A stretch of 64,000 nucleotides of DNA from Candidatus Aalborgicola lynettensis (GTDB lineage: Bacteria > Pseudomonadota > Gammaproteobacteria > Burkholderiales > Burkholderiaceae_C), in assembly GCA_016719405.1 (NCBI GenBank), contig JADJZE010000018.1, positions 310,001-374,000 on the forward strand, given 5' to 3'. The notes beneath the pieces were generated by a model. The model saw only the letters and a program-made list of their open reading frames with translations, did not search any database and had not been told where the DNA came from. Below are positions 62,655-64,000 of the stretch, piece by piece. Both the position numbers and the translations under genes were made by a program. Each line of letters opens with the position of its first letter. Within the stretch, counting starts at the first letter, position 1.

Positions 62655-64000
62655 ATGCCCAGTTCCAGCACATTACCCACCCCACCCGACGTTGGTGTAA
62701 CGTCCCACACGCTGGATATCCCAGCGCAGTTTGAACAGGCCCTGGCACTGCACCAGAGTGGCCAGTTGGCCCACGCGCAAGCCGGGTACGAGGCCCTGCT
62801 GCGCATGCAGCCCGAACACGCCGATGCCTGGCACCTGCTGGGCGTTGTGGCCTTGCAAAGCGGCCAGTTGCAGCAGGCGCTGGAGTGCATTGGCCGCGCC
62901 ATCCACCTGCAGCCGCAGCAGGCGGGTTTTTACATCAACCTGGGCAACGTACAAAAGGCCTTGCAGCAGCCCGAGGCGGCATTGGCCAGTTTCGAGCAGG
63001 CCATTGCCCTGCAGAGCGATTTGGCCGACGCCTACGCCCTGCGCGCCATCACCCTGCTGGAGTTGCAGCGGTTGGACGCCGCACTGGCCTGCCTGGATCA
63101 GTTCATTGCCCTGCAGCCCGGCGCGGCGCAGGCCTACTACTACCGGGGCATCGCACTGCAGCAACTGCAGCAGTTGCAGGGCGCTGTTGCCAGCTACGAC
63201 CAAGCCATTACCCTGGAACCCGCATTGGCCCAGGCCTGGTCCAACCGCGGCGTGGCCTTGCATGCCCTGCAGCAATTCGATGTGGCCATTGCCAGCTACG
63301 ACCAGGCCATTGCCCAGCAGGCCGACTATGCCGAGGCCCATTTCAACCGGGGTTGCGCGCTGCAGGCCCTGCACCGCCACGCCGACGCCATTGCCGCCTA
63401 TGACCGCACCATTGCCCTGCATAGCAACCATGCACAGGCCTATTGCAACCGTGGCAACGCACTCAAGGACTTGGGGCAAACCGCCGCCGCCGTGGCCAGC
63501 TACGACCAGGCTATAACGCTGGTACCCCACTACGCCGATGCCTGGCTCAACCGGGGGATCGCACTGGGCGTGCTGCGCAAGGCCGAGCAGGCGAAGAATG
63601 CTACCGCCGTGCGCTGGCGATAGACCCCACGCTGCCCGGGGGAAGCACTGCACAACCTGGCCCTGTCGCTGTTAACGCGCGGCGACATCCCCGCCGCCAC
63701 GCAGGGCTTTCGCAATGCCCTGGCAGCAGCCCCGCACCGCGACGATGCCCATTCCGGCCTGCTGCTGTGCCTGAGCAGTGATACCAACGTAGATGCCGCC
63801 ACGCTGTTTACCGAGCATGTGCGCTTTGGCACCCAGTTTGAAGCCCCGCTGCGACCACACTGGCCAGCCCACGCCAACGTAAAGACCCAGAACGCACGCT
63901 GAACATCGGTTTTGTCTCCGGGCGACCTGTACAGCCATGCGGTGGCAACCTTTATCGAGCCGTGCTGCAAGAACTCACTCAAGTCAGACAGGCTCGCACT
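62655..64000 (+). pseudogene. TPR/SPINDLY-like O-GlcNAc transferase, partial and frameshifted
   Basis: The gene runs off the window. The first about 310 residues are at least eight TPR units of 34 residues (FNRGCALQALHRHADAIAAY and similar), with strongly repetitive DNA (GCCAGCTACGACCAGGCCAT). The frame breaks near 63593 (a G lost in GCGGAAGAA), again near 63641 (extra G in CCCGGGGGAA) and near 63915 (extra G). The reconstructed sequence continues through ALHNLALSLLTRGDIPAATQ to LNIGFVSGDLYSHAVATFIE, the start of the SPINDLY-type glycosyltransferase domain. Bacterial members glycosylate flagellin or other proteins. The adjacent sugar genes may supply its donor (inference). Confidence 0.82.

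Noticed and set aside
62655..63600. CRISPR-like periodic repeats
   Set aside because: The roughly 102-base periodicity is the DNA of 34-residue TPR units in an open frame, with no unique spacers. No CRISPR array or cas gene was seen in the window.

Overview
The window is chromosomal DNA from a betaproteobacterium, most likely a Comamonadaceae member close to Rhodoferax/Polaromonas. The basis is the high GC, the protein families, and an interspersed palindromic repeat with a GCGCAAGCAGCTAT core of the kind I associate with that group. No 16S gene is present, so the placement is inference. Gene density is normal over most of the window, but many long genes are broken by one- or two-base indels, often in G runs. 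Two tracts of almost pure G/C (18832-18906 and 45002-45202) share a 28-base core in opposite orientation. Both facts suggest a draft-quality contig, so frameshift 'pseudogenes' here should be read with caution.

Layout. 0-8.7 kb is core metabolism and cell envelope: M20 peptidase, ElbB, a TPR protein with a degenerate receiver, PBP1A, RlpA, a DUF1569-like protein, phosphofructokinase and tRNA-Ser(UGA). 8.8-17.6 kb is a purine module: a four-gene BMP-type nucleoside/purine ABC importer divergent from xanthine dehydrogenase xdhAB, with no xdhC in the window. 17.6-20 kb is a graveyard of defence and toxin-antitoxin genes: an internally deleted MmeI-like methyltransferase, a DUF2283 gene with a duplicated tail, a truncated DUF2442-like gene, and an apparently intact HepT-MntA (HEPN/nucleotidyltransferase) pair. 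20-28.5 kb holds PbpG, an FNR-type regulator with an FNR-like box upstream, glycerate kinase plus hydroxypyruvate isomerase, a large MFS/spermidine-synthase-like protein, a LysE exporter and a decayed PIN toxin with its antitoxin.

28.5-41.5 kb is a dense signalling island: an EAL protein with degenerate GGDEF, a REC-histidine kinase with a LuxR partner, REC-PAS-GGDEF-EAL, a sensor kinase with a periplasmic domain, a REC-HK-REC hybrid, a methyl-accepting protein and a CHASE-PAS kinase. Seven of the eight genes run in one direction with short spacings or overlaps. 41.5-50 kb carries GlpQ, a lone periplasmic sugar-binding-type protein beside a double receiver, and a set of secreted proteins. Two of those share a nearly identical B-lectin head and promoter region but have unrelated C-terminal halves. 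50-57.6 kb has glycan-type enzymes, a diguanylate cyclase, miaB and an orphan lipase foldase. 57.6-64 kb is a partly AT-rich glycan/protein-glycosylation cluster (FkbM methyltransferase, Gfo/Idh oxidoreductase, ATP-grasp, DegT aminotransferase, SPINDLY-like TPR glycosyltransferase) running off the end.

The most interesting structure not explained by gene content is the interspersed palindrome. There are at least eight copies; two lie in frame inside xdhA and xdhB, and three sit at the joints between genes of the signalling island, where they supply start or stop codons and C-terminal residues.
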